Assembly (NCBI RefSeq): GCF_006717145.1
Contig: NZ_VFQF01000003.1
Span: forward strand, 310,001 to 374,000
Source of the DNA: Humibacillus xanthopallidus
GTDB lineage: Bacteria > Actinomycetota > Actinomycetes > Actinomycetales > Dermatophilaceae
DNA length: 64,000 nt
Direction of reading: 5' to 3'
Shown in pieces: positions 47,837-56,277 of the stretch; position 1 is the stretch's first letter; each line of letters starts with the position of its first letter. The notes beneath the pieces are model-generated. The model made no database searches. It saw only the letters and a list, made by a program, of their open reading frames with translations, and was not told where the DNA came from. A program made the translations under genes and the position numbers.

Positions 47837-47851
47837 ATGCTTCATTAGCAT
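47837..47851. promoter_or_regulatory. candidate LysR-type operator ATGC-N7-GCAT
   Basis: An interrupted palindrome (ATGC at 47837-47840, GCAT at 47848-47851) sits in an unusually AT-rich stretch between lysE and lysG and touches the region just before the lysG start. It is a likely LysG recognition site for both divergent genes. Confidence 0.5.
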
Positions 47852-47857
47852 TGCTTC

Positions 47858-48751
47858 ATGCGTCTGCAGACCGACCAGCTCGCTGCCCTCCTCGCCATCG
47901 TCGACACGGGCACCTTCGAGGCGGCTGCCCGGCGCCTGCACGTCACCCCCTCGGCGGTGAGCCAGCGGGTCAAGGCGCTCGAGTCGGAGGTCGGGCACGT
48001 CGTCGTCGTGCGGGCCGCGCCCTGCCGCGCGACCCCGACGGGGGAGTCGCTCGTGCGGCTGGCCCGTCAGCAGGCGCTGCTCGCAGCCGAGACCGTGGCC
48101 GAGCTGGCGCCGCGGCAGAGCGAGCGCATCGACCTTCCCGTGGCGGTTAACGCCGACTCGATGGCGACGTGGTTCGGCAGGGTCATCTCGGGGTGCGCGG
48201 ACTGGGACGACGTCGTGCTGCGCCTGCGTGTCGAGGACCAGGACCACTCCGCCCGGCTGCTCCGGTCGGGCGAGGTGCTCGGTGCTGTCACCTCGGATCC
48301 GACTCCGGTGCAAGGCTGCTCGACCGAGCCGCTCGTGACGATGCGCTACGTCCCGGCTGCCACACCCGCCCTCGTCGAGCGCCATCGCGCTGGCAGGGGC
48401 ATCGACTGGGCGACGGCGCCGGTGGTGCGCTTCAACGACAAGGACGACCTCCAGCAGCGCATCCTCGACCGGCACGGCGTCGTCGCAGCGCCCCCGACCC
48501 ACGAGGTGCCGGACGGCGCGGGCTTCGTCACCGCGGTGAGGGCCGGCCTCGGCTGGGGGGCGCTGCTCACGACGCAGCTCTCACCCCTGATCGCGAGTGG
48601 CGACCTCGTGCGCCTCGGGTCACGGGACCACGTCGACGTGCCGCTCTACTGGCAGCGGTGGCGGTTGCCGTCGGCCCATCTCGACCGGCTGAGCGACCTC
48701 CTGCGGCGTGAGTCCGCACGAGCTGGCCTGCGTCCTCGACGTGGTGGCTGA
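47858..48751 (+). CDS. lysG: LysR-family regulator of lysine/arginine export (LysG/ArgP type)
   Basis: This 297-residue protein has an N-terminal winged helix-turn-helix (LQTDQLAALLAIVDTGTFEAAARRLHVTPSAVSQRVKALESEVGHVVVVR) and a periplasmic-binding-type effector domain. In LysG/ArgP the regulator senses intracellular lysine or arginine and activates lysE. Divergent placement next to the exporter and a shared 70-bp AT-rich promoter region support this. Two segments typical of the group are SERIDLPVAVNADSMATWFGRVI and LVTMRYVPAATPALVERH. Confidence 0.9.
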   Translation: MRLQTDQLAALLAIVDTGTFEAAARRLHVTPSAVSQRVKALESEVGHVVVVRAAPCRATPTGESLVRLARQQALLAAETVAELAPRQSERIDLPVAVNADSMATWFGRVISGCADWDDVVLRLRVEDQDHSARLLRSGEVLGAVTSDPTPVQGCSTEPLVTMRYVPAATPALVERHRAGRGIDWATAPVVRFNDKDDLQQRILDRHGVVAAPPTHEVPDGAGFVTAVRAGLGWGALLTTQLSPLIASGDLVRLGSRDHVDVPLYWQRWRLPSAHLDRLSDLLRRESARAGLRPRRGG

Positions 48752-48884
48752 TCGGTGGCCGTGCGGTGGGTCACCCGTCGTTTTGCCGATCGGCCACGGG
48801 CGGGCGGGATGCGGCGTTAGGTTGGCACTGAATGCACGTCCCCGCCGCGAGCGCCGAGCTCGCTCGTGTGAGGAGGCTCCCGGG

Positions 48885-50297
48885 GTGACTGACGCGACCG
48901 CGCCGACCGGCGCACCACCCGCTCTTGACCCAGCGAGCATCGTCCGGTCCAAGGAGTATCTCTCCGCACTCGTGCTCGCGGCGCTCCTCGGCATCCCGAT
49001 CTCGGTGGTGGCGTACGGCTTCCTCGCCCTCGCCGGGTGGTTCCAGACCTACCTCTTCGACGACCTCCCCACGGGGCTCTTCGACGGGGCTGCGCCGGCC
49101 TGGTGGCCCGTGCCCTGGTTGGCGCTCTGCGGGCTGCTTGTCGCCCTGACGATCAGCCGCCTGCCGGGCACCGCGGGCCACTCGCCTGCACTGGGGTTCC
49201 AGACCGGCACCGGGCCCGCCCTCGGCCGCGACCTGCCCGGCATCATCATCGCCGCCCTCGCGACCCTCGGCCTCGGCGCGGTGCTCGGACCGGAGGCGCC
49301 GCTCATCGCGATCGGCGGTGGGCTCGGAGCGCTCGCGGTCCGTCTCGTGAAGCGCGACGCGCCGCCGATGGCGGTGACGATCATGGCCTCCGCGGGCAGC
49401 TTCGCCGCCGTCAGCACGCTGCTGGGGTCGCCGCTGCTCGGCGCCTTCCTCATCATGGAGGCAGCCGGCATCGCGGGCGCGACCCTGAGCCTCGTCGCCC
49501 TTCCCGGTCTGCTCGCCTCCGGCATCGGGGCGCTCGTCTTCGTGGGGATGAACGCCTGGACCGGCCTGGGCACCTTCTCCCTGGCGCTGCCCAGCGTTCC
49601 CCCGGGGCTGGCGCCCACCATCCCGTCGATCCTGTGGGCGGTGCCGGTCGGCATCCTCGGTGCGCTGCTCGCGTGGGCCATCCGCTGGGTCGCGCTCAGC
49701 GTGCGGCCGCACGTGCACCGCAACCGCGTGCCGGTGACGGTGGTGCTCGGCGTGCTCATCGGCCTCTGTGCAACGGCGTTCCAGGTGATCACGGGTCACC
49801 CCTTCACCCAGGTGCTCTTCTCCGGGCAGGACGCGCTGCCCGAGCTCGTCGCCGACGCAGCCGGCTACTCGCTCGGCGTCCTGCTGCTCCTCGGCCTCTT
49901 CAAGGGCATCGCCTACGGCCTGTCCCTGAGCGCCTTCCGCGGTGGCCCGGTGTTTCCGGCCATGTTCATCGGCGCGGCGCTCGGCATCGCGGTCAGCGGC
50001 CTGCCCGGCATGGAGCTGGCCGCCGCCATCGGCACGGGCATCGGTGCGATGTGCTGCGCGATGCTGCGGCTGCCCCTCACCTCGGTCCTGCTCGCGACCC
50101 TGCTCATGGGGGCTGACGGGCTCACGATCACCCCGCAGGTCGTCGTCGCCGTCGTCGTGTCGTTCGTCGTCACGGCCGTGCTGCCGACACCGGGGCCGCC
50201 CCAGCCGGCGGGGCCGCACGACCCGGCAGCTGCGGGGTCGTCGGGCGAGCCGTCGTCACCTTCCGCCGGGGCTCACCGGTCGGTCGAGGCCGACTGA
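48885..50297 (+). CDS. ClC-family chloride channel/antiporter
   Basis: This 470-residue protein has the ClC fold (about 10-18 re-entrant helices). The GxExP motif appears as LGPEAPLIAIGGG (the gating Glu is present). The first-helix region replaces GSGIP with PGTAGHSPALGF, and a LRLPLTSVLLATLLMG segment lies near the C-terminus. Bacterial ClCs of this type run Cl-/H+ exchange and support extreme acid resistance by carrying Cl- in step with decarboxylation. The GTG start at 48885 has AGGAGG upstream. The next genes are a YrhK-like protein and glutamate decarboxylase. Confidence 0.85.
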   Translation: MTDATAPTGAPPALDPASIVRSKEYLSALVLAALLGIPISVVAYGFLALAGWFQTYLFDDLPTGLFDGAAPAWWPVPWLALCGLLVALTISRLPGTAGHSPALGFQTGTGPALGRDLPGIIIAALATLGLGAVLGPEAPLIAIGGGLGALAVRLVKRDAPPMAVTIMASAGSFAAVSTLLGSPLLGAFLIMEAAGIAGATLSLVALPGLLASGIGALVFVGMNAWTGLGTFSLALPSVPPGLAPTIPSILWAVPVGILGALLAWAIRWVALSVRPHVHRNRVPVTVVLGVLIGLCATAFQVITGHPFTQVLFSGQDALPELVADAAGYSLGVLLLLGLFKGIAYGLSLSAFRGGPVFPAMFIGAALGIAVSGLPGMELAAAIGTGIGAMCCAMLRLPLTSVLLATLLMGADGLTITPQVVVAVVVSFVVTAVLPTPGPPQPAGPHDPAAAGSSGEPSSPSAGAHRSVEAD

Positions 50298-50306
50298 GGA
50301 AGCCGG

Positions 50307-51023
50307 ATGACCGCGCGACCCGAACGCCTCAACGCGACCATCGCGTGGCTGTTCATGGTCGGCTCCGCATGCTTCGTCCTCGGCTCCGTGCCGGCCTACC
50401 TCAACGCCATCGGGGGCTGGGTCGACGGCATCACCTACGTCATCGGCTCGGTCTTCTTCACCAGCGCCTCGTATGCGCAGCTCGTCCAGTCGCAGAGCCC
50501 TGCCATGACCGCGGTCGACGAGGTGACGCAGCACGAGCCGGCTCGGGTGCGCCTCTGGGGCTGGCTGCCGCATGACCGTGCCTGGCTCGCCGCTGCCGTC
50601 CAGTTCCCCGGCACGGTGTTCTTCAACATCAGCACGGTGGCGGCGCTGACGCACAACGCGACGGCGGCCGAGGCCGACCGCTACGTGTGGCGCCCCGACC
50701 TCTTCGGATCGGTGCTCTTCCTCGTCTCGAGCGCGATCGGCATCCTCGCGGTCTCGCGCCGGTTCTTCAGCGTGGAGGCCAGGTCGATGCCGTGGCGCAT
50801 CGCCTGGGTCAACATGCTCGGCTCCGTGCTCTTCATGGCTTCTGCCGTGGCGAGCTATGTCGTGCCGAGCACCGACGAGCTGCTGGGGGCGCACCTCGCC
50901 GTCGCCGGCACCTTCTGGGGCGCCGTGTGCTTCCTCGTCGGTGCCGCCCTCATGCTGCCCGCCTGGCGCCGGGCCGTCACGCCCGCGGGCGCCGTGGCAC
51001 CACCTCGCCCGGGCACTGCCTGA
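50307..51023 (+). CDS. YrhK-like membrane protein
   Basis: This 238-residue protein has six predicted helices in two similar halves: MVGSACFVLGSVPAYLNAIGGWVDGITYVIGSVFFTSASYAQLVQ and RPDLFGSVLFLVSSAIGILAVSRRFFS, then SMPWRIAWVNMLGSVLFMASAVASYVVPSTDELLG. The FFTSASYAQL stretch is typical of the YrhK/DUF-type family. Function unknown. It starts 9 nt after the ClC gene and precedes gadB, so it belongs to the acid-response operon. Confidence 0.75.
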   Translation: MTARPERLNATIAWLFMVGSACFVLGSVPAYLNAIGGWVDGITYVIGSVFFTSASYAQLVQSQSPAMTAVDEVTQHEPARVRLWGWLPHDRAWLAAAVQFPGTVFFNISTVAALTHNATAAEADRYVWRPDLFGSVLFLVSSAIGILAVSRRFFSVEARSMPWRIAWVNMLGSVLFMASAVASYVVPSTDELLGAHLAVAGTFWGAVCFLVGAALMLPAWRRAVTPAGAVAPPRPGTA

Positions 51024-51082
51024 GCCCGACCTCGATCGAGCTCGCCCCCGACCTCGAAGCCCGTCCATCCAAGGAGAAGAGC

Positions 51083-52459
51083 ATGGCCACACCGTCCGAG
51101 ATCAACGCCGCCGCAGCCCTCTACGGCAACCGCTTCGTCACCCAAGAGGTGCCCAGCCGCGAGTTCCCCGACTCCGGGATGACAGCGGTCGACGCCATGC
51201 GGCTCGTGGCCGAGGACCTCGCGCTCGAGGGCGACCCGGGCCGCAACCTCGCCACCTTCGTGACCACGTGGATGGAGCCGGAGGCGCAGCGCATCATCGC
51301 CGACAACCTGCACCGCAACTTCATCGACCACGCCGAGTACCCCCGCACGGCCGAGATCGAGCAGCGATGCATCCGCATGCTCGCCGACCTCTTCCACGCC
51401 CCGGGTGAGACGACGGGGGCGCGGACGCAGGGCTCGTCCGAGGCGATCATGCTCGGCGCGCTGTCGCTGAAGTGGAACTGGCGCACGCGGCGTCAGGCCG
51501 AGGGCGGGTCGACCGACCGGCCGAACCTCATCTTCGGCGGCGACGTGCACGTCGTGTGGGAGAAGTTCTGCCGCTACTTCGACGTGGAGCCGCGCATCGT
51601 GCCGCTCCAACCCGGCAAGTACACGATCGGGCCCGAGGACGTCGCGCCGCACATCGACGAGAACACCATCGGCGTCGCGGCCGTGCTCGGCACGACCTTC
51701 ACCGGCCACAAGGACGACATTGTCGGCATCAACGACCTGCTCGTGCAGCTGAAGCAGGAGCGCGGCCTCGACGTTCCGCTGCACATCGACGGCGCGAGCG
51801 GCGGTTTCGTGTGGCCCTTCCTCTACCCGGACTCGCCCTGGGACTTCCGGCTCGAGCAGGTGCGCTCGATCAACGTGTCAGGACACAAGTTCGGCCTCGT
51901 CTACCCCGGCATCGGCTGGCTCATCTTCCGCGAGGTCGCCGACCTGGCCCCCGACCTCGTCTTCATGGAGAACTACCTCGGCAAGACCGACTCCACCTTC
52001 ACGCTCAACTTCTCGACCGGGTCGGCGATGGTGCTGGCGCAGTACTACAACCTCGTTCGCTACGGCCGCGAGGGCTACACCTACATCATGCGCAACATGC
52101 AGGAGAACGCCCGCCTGCTCGGCGACAAGCTCGAGGCCATGGGCCGCTTCGAGCTGATCGGCCGCGACGAGGAGCAGCTTCCGCTCGTCGCCTTCCGGCT
52201 GACCGGCGACCACCCCTACAACGAGTTCGACATCGCCTGGCAGCTGTCCGCCGAGCGCGGCTGGATGGTCCCGGCATACACCCTGCCTCCGGATGCCCAG
52301 GACGTCACGATCATGCGCGCCCTCGTCAAGGAGACGATGAGCCGCGAGCACGTCGACACCCTGGCGCGCGACATCGAGGACGCGTGCACGACCCTCGCGG
52401 CCAAGGGCGGGGCGCACGAGTCGGAGCGGGCGAAGATGGTCGTCGGCCCCGGCCACTGA
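51083..52459 (+). CDS. gadB: glutamate decarboxylase
   Basis: This 458-residue PLP enzyme has the GadA/B signature: PSREFPDSGM near residue 21, TTWMEPEAQRIIADNLHRNFIDHAEYPRTAEIEQRC, HIDGASGGFVWPFLYPDSPWDFRL, and INVSGHKFGLVYPGIGW, where Lys269 binds PLP. It converts L-glutamate to GABA and consumes a proton, the basis of acid tolerance. AAGGAG precedes the ATG. The operon has a ClC protein instead of the usual glutamate/GABA antiporter GadC. Confidence 0.93.
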   Translation: MATPSEINAAAALYGNRFVTQEVPSREFPDSGMTAVDAMRLVAEDLALEGDPGRNLATFVTTWMEPEAQRIIADNLHRNFIDHAEYPRTAEIEQRCIRMLADLFHAPGETTGARTQGSSEAIMLGALSLKWNWRTRRQAEGGSTDRPNLIFGGDVHVVWEKFCRYFDVEPRIVPLQPGKYTIGPEDVAPHIDENTIGVAAVLGTTFTGHKDDIVGINDLLVQLKQERGLDVPLHIDGASGGFVWPFLYPDSPWDFRLEQVRSINVSGHKFGLVYPGIGWLIFREVADLAPDLVFMENYLGKTDSTFTLNFSTGSAMVLAQYYNLVRYGREGYTYIMRNMQENARLLGDKLEAMGRFELIGRDEEQLPLVAFRLTGDHPYNEFDIAWQLSAERGWMVPAYTLPPDAQDVTIMRALVKETMSREHVDTLARDIEDACTTLAAKGGAHESERAKMVVGPGH

Positions 52460-52521
52460 GACGGGGTGCGTCTGGGGCCGTCCAGCTCCAGCCCCCAGCG
52501 CCAGACCTGGACCCGGCCTCG

Positions 52522-53256
52522 CTACGGCTTGCGCCACACCGAGACGTAGCTCTCGCTGTCGGAGGTGAAGGGGCTGCGCGTCCAGTCAGCCCAGCGGTGA
52601 TCGAGCTCGAGCCCGGCGAGCTGCGCCATGAGGTCGCACTCGCCGGGCCAGATGTAGCGGAAGTTGCTGGCGCCGTAGCGGATCGAGCCATCAGGCTCCG
52701 TCGTGTAGTGGTGCGACGTGCCCTGCTGCGTGGCGAGGTCGTAGGTGTCGAAACCCAGGTGACGCTCGCTGATGTCGAAGGGCACCCCTGCCTGCCCCGG
52801 CGGGAAGCGCCGCAGGGGCGGCACCCACAGCTCGATGACGAAGCGCCCTCCGGGCCGCAGGTGGCGGGCGGCGTTGCGGAAGCACGCGACCTGCTCCGCC
52901 TGGGTGCGCAGGTTGCCGATGGTGTTGAAGACGAGGTAGACGAGGGCGAACTCACCGGGGACCGTCGTCGTCGCCATGTCGCCGACCGTGACGGGGAGGG
53001 TGGCCTCGTCGACCTTCCGCCGCAGCTGGGCGACCATCGGCGCCGACAGCTCGATGCCGGTGACCGCGACGCCGCGGTCAAGCAGCGGCACCCCGACGCG
53101 CCCCGTGCCGATGGCCAGCTCGAGCGCCGGGCCGGAGCCCGCGAGCTCGGCGAGGACGTCGAGCGTCGGGCCGAGCACCTCCGGCGCGAACATGTCGGCC
53201 GCGGCCTCGTCGTAGCGCTGGGCGGTGGCGTCGTCCCACAGGTCGCTGCTCGTCAT
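52522..53256 (-). CDS. SAM-dependent class I methyltransferase
   Basis: This 244-residue protein starts MTSSDLWDDATAQRYDEAAADMFAPEVLGPTLDVLAEL and has motif I GSGPALELAIGTGRVGVPLLDRG, motif II ATTTVPGEFALVYLVFNTIGNLRT and HLRPGGRFVIELWVPP. It is the broad 'class I' methyltransferase type common in actinobacteria; the acceptor is unknown. ATG at 53256 has AGGATCGG upstream. It is transcribed on its own between convergent and codirectional neighbours. Confidence 0.8.
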   Translation of the reverse strand: MTSSDLWDDATAQRYDEAAADMFAPEVLGPTLDVLAELAGSGPALELAIGTGRVGVPLLDRGVAVTGIELSAPMVAQLRRKVDEATLPVTVGDMATTTVPGEFALVYLVFNTIGNLRTQAEQVACFRNAARHLRPGGRFVIELWVPPLRRFPPGQAGVPFDISERHLGFDTYDLATQQGTSHHYTTEPDGSIRYGASNFRYIWPGECDLMAQLAGLELDHRWADWTRSPFTSDSESYVSVWRKP

Positions 53257-53297
53257 CCGACCGATCCTGACGACCGGTGCCGCACCGTGTCGAGCGG

Positions 53298-53720
53298 TTA
53301 TCGGTCGTCGTCGCCGCCGGTCACGGGCTGCACTGGGTCCTGCCAGGCCCGCCACGCGGCATACCCTCCGATGACGTCGGTGGCGCGGTGGATGCCGAGC
53401 TCCTGGAGGGCGGCGGCGGCGAGGCTGGAGGTGTAGCCCTCCTGACAGAGGACGACGACCTCGAGGTCGTGGTGCGCGAACGGGAGTGCGGCGTCGCTCG
53501 CGGGGTCGAGGCGCCACTCGAGCACGTTGCGCTCGATCACGGTCGCGATCGGCAGCTCGCCCTCCGCGGCCCGCTGCGCGGCCGGACGGATGTCGATGAC
53601 CACGGCACCACGGCGGTATGCGGCGTCGGCCTCCTCGGGCGTGAGGCGGCTCAGCTGTGAGCGCGCCTCCGCGAGCACCTCGTCGATCGTGCGGGGACAG
53701 CGCGGCGAGCCGGCTGTCAC
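53298..53720 (-). CDS. rhodanese-like sulfurtransferase
   Basis: This 140-residue protein has one rhodanese domain: LTPEEADAAYRRGAVVIDIRPAAQRAAEGELPIATVIERNVLEWRLDP and the active-site loop VVVLCQEGYTSSLAAAALQELGI with catalytic Cys92 (CQEGYTSS). It should carry sulfane sulfur. The GTG start overlaps the stop of the cysteine dioxygenase gene (GTGA), so it is expected to act on sulfur released from cysteine. Its loop resembles members partnered with persulfide dioxygenases. Confidence 0.85.
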   Translation of the reverse strand: MTAGSPRCPRTIDEVLAEARSQLSRLTPEEADAAYRRGAVVIDIRPAAQRAAEGELPIATVIERNVLEWRLDPASDAALPFAHHDLEVVVLCQEGYTSSLAAAALQELGIHRATDVIGGYAAWRAWQDPVQPVTGGDDDR

Positions 53721-54214
53721 CAGTCCACCCCGACGCGCGCCTGCTCGATCGGCTCGAGGACGCCGCCGACGTCCTGGTAGTTCGTCATGGCGGTGAGTTT
53801 GGGGGCGTAGACGTGGAGGCTGACGGCAGGGTCGGGGCCGACGTTGGTGACGCGGTGCAGGTGGCGCGTGCCGAAGGTGCGCTGGTCGCCCGGGGTGAGG
53901 CGCACGCCCGTCGCGGGGATGCGCCGCGTGCCGTCGAGGTCGGTGGCCTGGCGGTAGCCGGCCACCTCCTCGGTGAGCACCCCCTGCAGGACGACGAACG
54001 ACCCGGCACTGCCACCGTGGTCGTGCCACGGGGTGCCCTGCCCGGGCAGCCACGTGAGCAGCCACGCCTCGTGGTCGGCATCGGCGTGCAGCTGTGCGTA
54101 GTAGCGCGAGATGGGGTCGAAGTCGACGAGGCCCTGCCACAGGGTGCGCTGGCGAGCCAGGCGGCGGGCGGTGTCGGCGAGGTGGACGGAGGTGCGCTGG
54201 GCGCCGCGGGACAT
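53717..54214 (-). CDS. cysteine dioxygenase
   Basis: This 165-residue cupin has the CDO motifs: WHDHGGSAGSFVVLQG (H64, H66 as iron ligands) and RHLHRVTN with H120 as the third ligand, plus the typical SLHVYAP strand. It oxidises cysteine to cysteinesulfinate. GAAAGG precedes the ATG. The coupled rhodanese gene suggests a small cysteine/sulfur-metabolism operon. A weak sigma-70-like promoter lies upstream at 54314-54341. Confidence 0.85.
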   Translation of the reverse strand: MSRGAQRTSVHLADTARRLARQRTLWQGLVDFDPISRYYAQLHADADHEAWLLTWLPGQGTPWHDHGGSAGSFVVLQGVLTEEVAGYRQATDLDGTRRIPATGVRLTPGDQRTFGTRHLHRVTNVGPDPAVSLHVYAPKLTAMTNYQDVGGVLEPIEQARVGVDW

Positions 54215-54313
54215 GGTCGTGCCTTTCGGTCAGGTGAGGGAGCAGGTGGTGGGAGCGGGGTCGTGCCGGCCGGTCAGGCGGGCATTCGACATCGCTCGGT
54301 GGCACCTGATGTC

Positions 54314-54341
54314 ACATAACCAAGGCTTTGCATGGTCACAA
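54314..54341 (-). promoter_or_regulatory. candidate promoter of the cysteine dioxygenase operon
   Basis: On the minus strand TTGTGA (54341-54336) and TTATGT (54319-54314) are separated by 16 bp, in a locally AT-rich stretch about 100 bp before the cysteine dioxygenase start. The -10 fits poorly beyond its TA/T positions. Confidence 0.4.
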
Positions 54342-54437
54342 CGCTAACTTATGAGCGGGACGCCTGCAACCGCGTACGGCGATGGGGGCGCCAGGGGCGC
54401 TGGGCGGGCGGCTCGGCGGGGCCGCTCAGCGGTCGGC

Positions 54438-54599
54438 TCAGCGGTCGGTGGTGAGGTCGTGGAGTACGCGGTCGATGTCGTGGTCGACGTCGAGGTCGGC
54501 ACCGAGCGGAGCCCGGGGCAGACCGGCCGTGCGGCGGTGGTGCGGCGCGAGGGCGACGACGAGGGCGATGAGGGCTGCGAAGGCGATGATGATGTCCAT
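54438..54599 (-). CDS. putative small membrane protein
   Basis: The 53-residue product has one membrane helix (MDIIIAFAALIALVVALA) and a basic/acidic tail (PHHRRTAGLPRAPLGADLDVDHDIDRVLHDLTTDR). No family recognised and no clear ribosome site, so it is tentative. It is divergent from the GlxA-type regulator, whose start is at 54693. Confidence 0.4.
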   Translation of the reverse strand: MDIIIAFAALIALVVALAPHHRRTAGLPRAPLGADLDVDHDIDRVLHDLTTDR

Positions 54600-54666
54600 G
54601 GCAGAAAGTCTGCGCTCGTGCAGATTCCGCCACCAGTGGCAGTTCTGTCGCCTCCCATCGATTTCC

Positions 54667-54682
54667 TGCCAATCTGCTGGCA
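54667..54682. promoter_or_regulatory. candidate operator TGCCA-N6-TGGCA
   Basis: A 16-bp interrupted palindrome lies 10 bp before the GlxA-type regulator start, in a stretch that also holds GCCAC-CA-GTGGC at 54629-54640. Both are plausible sites for autoregulation. Confidence 0.45.
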
Positions 54683-54692
54683 TCATGGGTGG

Positions 54693-55655
54693 ATGCTCAA
54701 GACCATCGCCGTCATCGTGCAGGAGCCCGTTGCCGTCTTCGAGCTCGGCGTGCTCTGCGAGGTCTTCGGCGTCGACCGCACCGACGACGGCGTGCCGGCC
54801 TTCGACTTCCGGGTGTGCGCGTCGCGGCCGGGTGAGGTCATCCGCTCGACGGGCGGCGTCGGCGTCGTCGCCACCCACGGACTCGACGGTGTGAGTGACG
54901 CCGACCTCGTCGCCGTGCCCGCAGGCAGCGTCGACGGCCCGTTCGAGCCGGGGGTGCTCCAGGTCCTCCGCGAGACGGTCGAGCGCGGTGGCCGGGTGCT
55001 GTCCGTCTGCTCCGGCGCCTTCACGCTGGCTGCCGCCGGGCTGCTCGCCGGCCGCGCGTGCACCACCCACTGGCGGTATGCCGCCCGTCTGGCCGACGTG
55101 TGCCCCGACGCCGCCGTCGACCTCGACGTCCTCTACGTCGAGGACGGCCCGATCATCACGAGCGCCGGCACCGCCGCGGGCATCGACGCCTGCCTCCACC
55201 TCGTGCGCACCGAGCTCGGCTCGGAGGTGGCCACGCGCATCGCCCGGCGGATGGTCGTGCCCCCGCACCGGTCCGGCGGGCAGCGGCAGTACGTCGAGAC
55301 GCCCGTGCCCGACCAACCGTGCGACAGCCTCCAGGACGTGCTCGACGCGGTGCTCGAGCGCCTCGACGGTGACCACACGGTCGCGTCGCTCGCGCGCCAG
55401 GCGGCGATGTCGGAGCGCACCTTCGCGCGACGTTTCAGCGCCGAGGTGGGCACGACGCCGCACCAGTGGCTCACGGCGCAACGGGTGCTGCGGGCGCGCC
55501 GGCTCCTCGAGACGACCGACTTCGACGTCGAGCGGATCGCCCGCGAGAGCGGGTTCGCGACCGGCGCAGTGCTGCGCCACCACTTCCAGCGGCAGATCGG
55601 TGTGGCGCCGCTCAGCTACCGCAAGGCCTTCACCCACCAGCCCGCCACCGGCTGA
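54693..55655 (+). CDS. GlxA/FtrA-type AraC-family regulator (DJ-1/PfpI domain plus AraC HTH)
   Basis: This 320-residue protein has an N-terminal DJ-1/PfpI amidase-like domain: MLKTIAVIVQEPVAVFELGVLCEVFG and VLSVCSGAFTLAAAGLLAGRACTTHWRYA, with the nucleophile-elbow Cys present. A C-terminal AraC double helix-turn-helix follows at about residues 215-310 (HTVASLARQAAMSERTFARRFSAEVGTTPHQWLTAQRVLRARRLLETTDFDVERIARESGFATGAVLRHHFQRQIGVAPLSYR). It probably senses a small metabolite and regulates adjacent genes; the ligand is unknown. Its 3' end abuts the repeat cluster at 55.7 kb. Confidence 0.88.
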   Translation: MLKTIAVIVQEPVAVFELGVLCEVFGVDRTDDGVPAFDFRVCASRPGEVIRSTGGVGVVATHGLDGVSDADLVAVPAGSVDGPFEPGVLQVLRETVERGGRVLSVCSGAFTLAAAGLLAGRACTTHWRYAARLADVCPDAAVDLDVLYVEDGPIITSAGTAAGIDACLHLVRTELGSEVATRIARRMVVPPHRSGGQRQYVETPVPDQPCDSLQDVLDAVLERLDGDHTVASLARQAAMSERTFARRFSAEVGTTPHQWLTAQRVLRARRLLETTDFDVERIARESGFATGAVLRHHFQRQIGVAPLSYRKAFTHQPATG

Positions 55656-56277
55656 GCACCCGTCGATGCCCCCGTATTCCGCTCTATCGGCGAGGCACTA
55701 GAAACCCTTAGCCACCAATCGAAAGAGCACTCCGTCGGCTCGCCCCCAATCGAAAGAGCACTCCGTCGGCCCGCGTGCTCGGGTATCCGCGCTGGGAGGC
55801 CGACGAACTGCTCTCTCGATTGTCTTCGGTGACCCCTTGGCGCCCTTCGAGCCGTCGCGGAGGGCCTTCCTGCTCGTCGATGCCCCCGTATGCCGTTCTC
55901 TCGGGTGAGCGCTAGAAGCTCGCCAGCGCTCTCAGCCAGATCGAAAGAGCACTTCGTCGGCCAGCGCGCTCGCGTAGCCGCGCAGGGAAGCCGACGAACT
56001 GCTCTCTCGATTGGGCTGGGGGACTCGGCGCGCGCTCCGAGGCCGACGAACTGCTCTTTCGATTGGCTTCGGTGACCCCTTCGCGCGCTTCGAGCCTTCG
56101 CGGAGGGCCTTCCTGCTCGTCGATGCCCCCGTATGCCGTTCTCTCGGGTGAGCGCTAGACGCCCGCCAGCGCTCTCCACCCAATCGAAAAAGCAGTTCGT
56201 CGGCGCGCGATGGGAGGCCGACGAACTGCTCTTTCGATTCGGTTGGGTGAGGCCGACGGAGTGCTCTTTCGATTGGG
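55656..56277. repeat. nine-copy cluster of the 23-bp ATCGAAAGAGCA repeat in a duplicated ~243-bp unit
   Basis: Nine copies of a 23-bp unit (AATCGAAAGAGCA-CTCCGTCGGC and variants) occur. Forward copies: 55717-55739, 55748-55770, 55939-55961, 56182-56204. Inverted copies: 55799-55821, 55990-56012, 56042-56064, 56217-56239, 56252-56274. Forward and inverted copies pair into hairpins with loops of about 12-28 nt. A larger segment starting CGTCGATGCCCCCGTAT recurs at 55661, 55875 and 56118, with 55875 and 56118 the closest copies. It lies between convergent genes, and the last copy stops 3 nt before a stop codon. No coding sequence of note and no transposase is present. Confidence 0.85.

Noticed and set aside
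53298-54305. Longer minus-strand frame extending the rhodanese upstream
   Set aside because: The extra 195 codons are out of frame with the cysteine dioxygenase gene and low complexity; the GTG at 53720 overlaps that gene's stop as expected for coupling.
55717-56274. CRISPR array
   Set aside because: Repeats occur in both orientations with irregular spacing (about 8 to 120 bp), and no cas genes are near.
55656-56277. Insertion sequence remnant
   Set aside because: No transposase-like reading frame and no target-site duplication could be seen; the structure is a repeat expansion.
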